64,000 nucleotides of DNA. Source: Neospora caninum Liverpool. Lineage: Eukaryota > Apicomplexa > Conoidasida > Eucoccidiorida > Sarcocystidae. This document shows positions 62,538-64,000 of this stretch, piece after piece. Below the pieces are notes generated by a model. It made no database searches. It was not told the DNA's origin and worked only from the letters and a program-made list of their open reading frames with translations. A program made the translations under genes and the position numbers. Numbering within the stretch: the stretch's first letter is position 1; every line of letters starts with the position of its first letter. Location: positions 496,001-560,000 of the forward strand of contig NC_018393.1 of NCBI RefSeq assembly GCF_000208865.1, read 5' to 3'.

Positions 62538-63550
62538 GGAGACAGAGATAGAGCTATCTGGCGGTTTGGACACGCGGCGCACGCACGGATTCTGAGCCAG
62601 AGTTTGGTGTGTGGAACTCACGAGGGTCTCTCCCTCTCCCTCTCCGTCTCTCCCGTTCTCTCTTGGTCTCTCTCTCACCCGCAGATAATTTGCTGGAATG
62701 CGCGCACGAGGCGGTAGGCTATCCACTTTTCTTGTTCAGTGAGAATCACCGGATAGCGAACCTCCTTCCCTGAGCAAAGGGGGCAAGCACACCTCGAGAA
62801 ACATCACGCGCAAAAACGGCAAGAGGAGGACACGCAAGCAAAGCCTCTCTTTCCTCAGACCCACGGGCGGCTGAGGCACGCAGGCAAACAGCGGCAACGC
62901 GGAGACGCACGCAGATGCTTGCAAAAACATGCGAATCCGGCCCATCTTGCGAGCGGTGGCGGGGGGCTCTGGTCCTCTCAACACATTTCTCCGCATGTCA
63001 ACTGGCGACCGAACCTTCACGAAAGTCTCAGGCTGCGTAAAGAAAGAAGAGCGTCGAGATTTCTGCACACAAGGAAACATGGGATCTGCGCGGAACCGCA
63101 GACATAGCTGTCGACCAACAGAGGCATGCGTCCATCTCTGCATGCAGATCTTTTCCTCCTTTTTCGTGCATGCACAGCATGCCCCAAGGTTGCCTCAGCC
63201 GCTTCGGCAAAATTCGTTTGCAGAACAGGCGTGGACGAGCCATGCACCTCACCGTCCGGAGAGCGGCAGACAACCCCATCGACGCTGGGACTTTTCCGCG
63301 CTTCTGCATGCGCAAAAAGAGGCCCGACCGTGTACACCTGAAAAACAACGCAGTGCGGCGTTCCTGTGTTTCATCAGACGCGTGTACGCACGCTGCAGTC
63401 GTGCATGCATGGCGCGAACACACCGCTGCATGCGCCATTCTGCCAGCGGGTAAACGCCCGAAGAACCCGACGGTGCGAATGGAAACACGACACAAAGCAA
63501 CGAGGAGAGAACTGCAACGAGGTACTTGGATTCCTAATGCTACGCAATGA

Positions 63551-63587
<37 letters not shown>

Positions 63588-63909
63588 GCATGCAAGAATG
63601 GATACCGATATTCAGAAATGTGCATACCCGTAAATAAATGCTTAAATATAAGCATATAGGTATAAACCTATATATATATATATATATATATATGGGTAGA
63701 GGGAAGGAGACACGAGGGCGAAGAATAGAGAAGGAGGTACCGCGAGCGGAGCGGAAGGCGCTTTGTAAGACGAACCTTGACGTCGGTGCCGAAGGTGGAG
63801 AGGAATTCCTCGTAGATGTATGTCCCGTCTTTTCTGACGGAGTGGACATCTGGGCAGTAAGAACTGCTGCTGTTCTGTTGCTTGCGGTAAAGCTTCTTAC
63901 ACCCGCCAC
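49207..63909 (-). CDS. PPIP5K: PPIP5K/VIP1-type diphosphoinositol pentakisphosphate kinase, 3' part (5' end off the right edge)
   Basis: PPIP5K/VIP1 enzymes make inositol pyrophosphates (IP6 to 1-IP7, 5-IP7 to IP8) with an ATP-grasp kinase domain and remove the phosphate with a histidine-acid-phosphatase-like domain. Fifteen exons, 5' to 3': 63909-63776, 63337-63253, 62769-62679, 62085-60927, 60596-59777, 59467-59392, 58818-58677, 58310-58146, 57609-57386, 56883-56620, 56296-55011, 54242-52618, 52153-51722, 51216-49846, 49461-49207. All junctions keep phase, giving about 2,708 residues here. Joined exons read [114 protein letters not shown] and [11 protein letters not shown], all close to the family. 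Large disordered inserts fill exons k, l and n (55.0-56.3, 52.6-54.2, 49.8-51.2 kb). The weakest junction is the GTTTGA donor at 57385. The kinase N-terminal half is outside the window. Confidence 0.9.
49286..49375 (-). repeat. PPIP5K: poly-serine codon tract near the PPIP5K C-terminus
   Basis: The plus strand is an imperfect GAG/GAA/GAC run. In the minus-strand coding frame it reads as a nearly pure serine tract of over 20 residues, shortly before the stop at 49207-49209. The last exon joins in phase to the previous one ([14 protein letters not shown]), which supports the tract being translated. Confidence 0.8.
49720..49747. repeat. (TA)n microsatellite in the last PPIP5K intron
   Basis: TA run inside the intron 49462-49845. 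Confidence 0.92.
51722..52153 (-). other. PPIP5K: PPIP5K exon with an inserted CPTC..CPTC pair
   Basis: This exon encodes the conserved [18 protein letters not shown] helix and then, where human PPIP5K has a short loop, about 100 residues of Lys/Glu/Asp-rich sequence. The insert is bracketed by two CPTC motifs (about 51973-51989 and 51750-51766), about 75 residues apart. Two CxxC pairs could bind a zinc ion or form disulphides. I know of no such pair in this position in animal or yeast members. Confidence 0.6.
56454..56491. repeat. (AT)n microsatellite in a PPIP5K intron
   Basis: A 38-base run inside the intron 56297-56619, followed by CATA-type and (CA)n sequence to about 56570. Confidence 0.92.
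57705..57815 (+). repeat. dispersed repeat, copy 2 (PPIP5K intron)
   Basis: Partner of 33930-34041. It lies in the intron 57610-58145 and, relative to its host gene, is antisense, whereas copy 1 is sense in ATG2. This copy keeps GTTCGAATTCCCC, closer to a B-box consensus than copy 1. Confidence 0.8.
62501..62538. repeat. (TA)n(GA)n compound microsatellite in a PPIP5K intron
   Basis: A TA run is followed by a GA run. Seen from the minus strand it is the same CT-then-TA arrangement as at 3788 and 35494. It lies in the intron 62086-62678. Confidence 0.9.
63552..63693. repeat. two (AT)n microsatellites in a PPIP5K intron
   Basis: AT runs at about 63552-63583 and 63669-63693 lie inside the intron 63338-63775, about 85 bases apart. 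Confidence 0.92.
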
Positions 63910-64000
63910 CTGGAAGAGCGCAACGCACGCGGCAGCGACCTTTTCAGCACTCGAGCCGCAATGGCGGCCACTCGATCTCCACACCCACCCCTCGCAACGT
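63910..64000 (-). other. PPIP5K: start of the next upstream PPIP5K intron
   Basis: The acceptor CTTCCAG ends at 63910 on the minus strand. The exon after it begins in phase 1 (G|GT GGC GGG). No further coding can be seen before the right edge. Confidence 0.6.

Larger units (their letters stand above)
61940..63909 (-). other. PPIP5K: C-terminal half of the PPIP5K ATP-grasp kinase domain
   Basis: Four exons encode the end of the kinase fold. A Gly-rich [10 protein letters not shown] segment and YIYEEFL are followed by [20 protein letters not shown], where the family carries the identical [20 protein letters not shown]. Next are [15 protein letters not shown] and [18 protein letters not shown]. 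The DVNGFSFVK motif includes the residues that coordinate magnesium and nucleotide in ATP-grasp enzymes, and it is intact. Kinase activity is therefore plausible, subject to the unseen first half. Confidence 0.88.

Noticed and set aside
1..64000. Bacterial-type systems (CRISPR arrays, insertion sequences, operons, toxin-antitoxin pairs)
   Set aside because: All supported genes are spliced eukaryotic genes; the repeats are microsatellites, minisatellites or one dispersed element without array structure.

Overview
This is nuclear DNA of a coccidian apicomplexan, most probably Toxoplasma gondii or a close relative such as Hammondia. The evidence is: multi-exon genes with GT..AG introns a few hundred bases long; proteins swollen by long Ser/Ala/Arg/Glu-rich low-complexity inserts; (AT)n microsatellites in introns and spacers; and frequent GCATGC words. 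The species is inferred; no sequence search was possible. There is no sign of prokaryotic genes, CRISPR arrays, insertion sequences or rRNA.

Layout. (1) About 0.5-5.7 kb, plus strand: the 3' part of an unrecognised coiled-coil protein gene; its 5' end lies off the left edge. (2) 5.7-9.4 kb: spacer with no convincing gene. (3) 9.4-37.0 kb, plus strand: one giant gene of nine exons, rebuilt here by matching splice sites and reading-frame phase, coding for about 7,995 residues. It has the N-terminal chorein segment, the CAD-like region and the C-terminal signature of ATG2, the autophagy bridge-like lipid-transfer protein. (4) 37.0-38.9 kb: spacer between convergent genes. (5) 38.9-46.1 kb, minus strand: a gene of about 10-11 exons for an unrecognised protein with hydrophobic segments near its C-terminus. 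(6) 46.1-49.2 kb: spacer holding an 18-copy, 26-bp tandem repeat. (7) 49.2 kb to beyond the right edge, minus strand: the last 15 exons (about 2,708 residues) of a PPIP5K/VIP1-type diphosphoinositol pentakisphosphate kinase, with the end of the ATP-grasp kinase domain and the whole histidine-acid-phosphatase-like domain broken up by long inserts.

The three best-built models rest on one strong internal test. Nearly every chosen donor/acceptor pair keeps the reading frame, and in ATG2 and PPIP5K the joined exons restore family motifs across the splice. Parts that stay open are the 1.8-2.3 kb junctions of gene 1, one exon near 42.9-43.1 kb of the third gene, and whether that third gene is one gene or two.

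Functionally the window joins lipid transfer/autophagy (ATG2) and inositol pyrophosphate signalling (PPIP5K). I see no operon-like or other evidence that the neighbours work together; their proximity may be chance.
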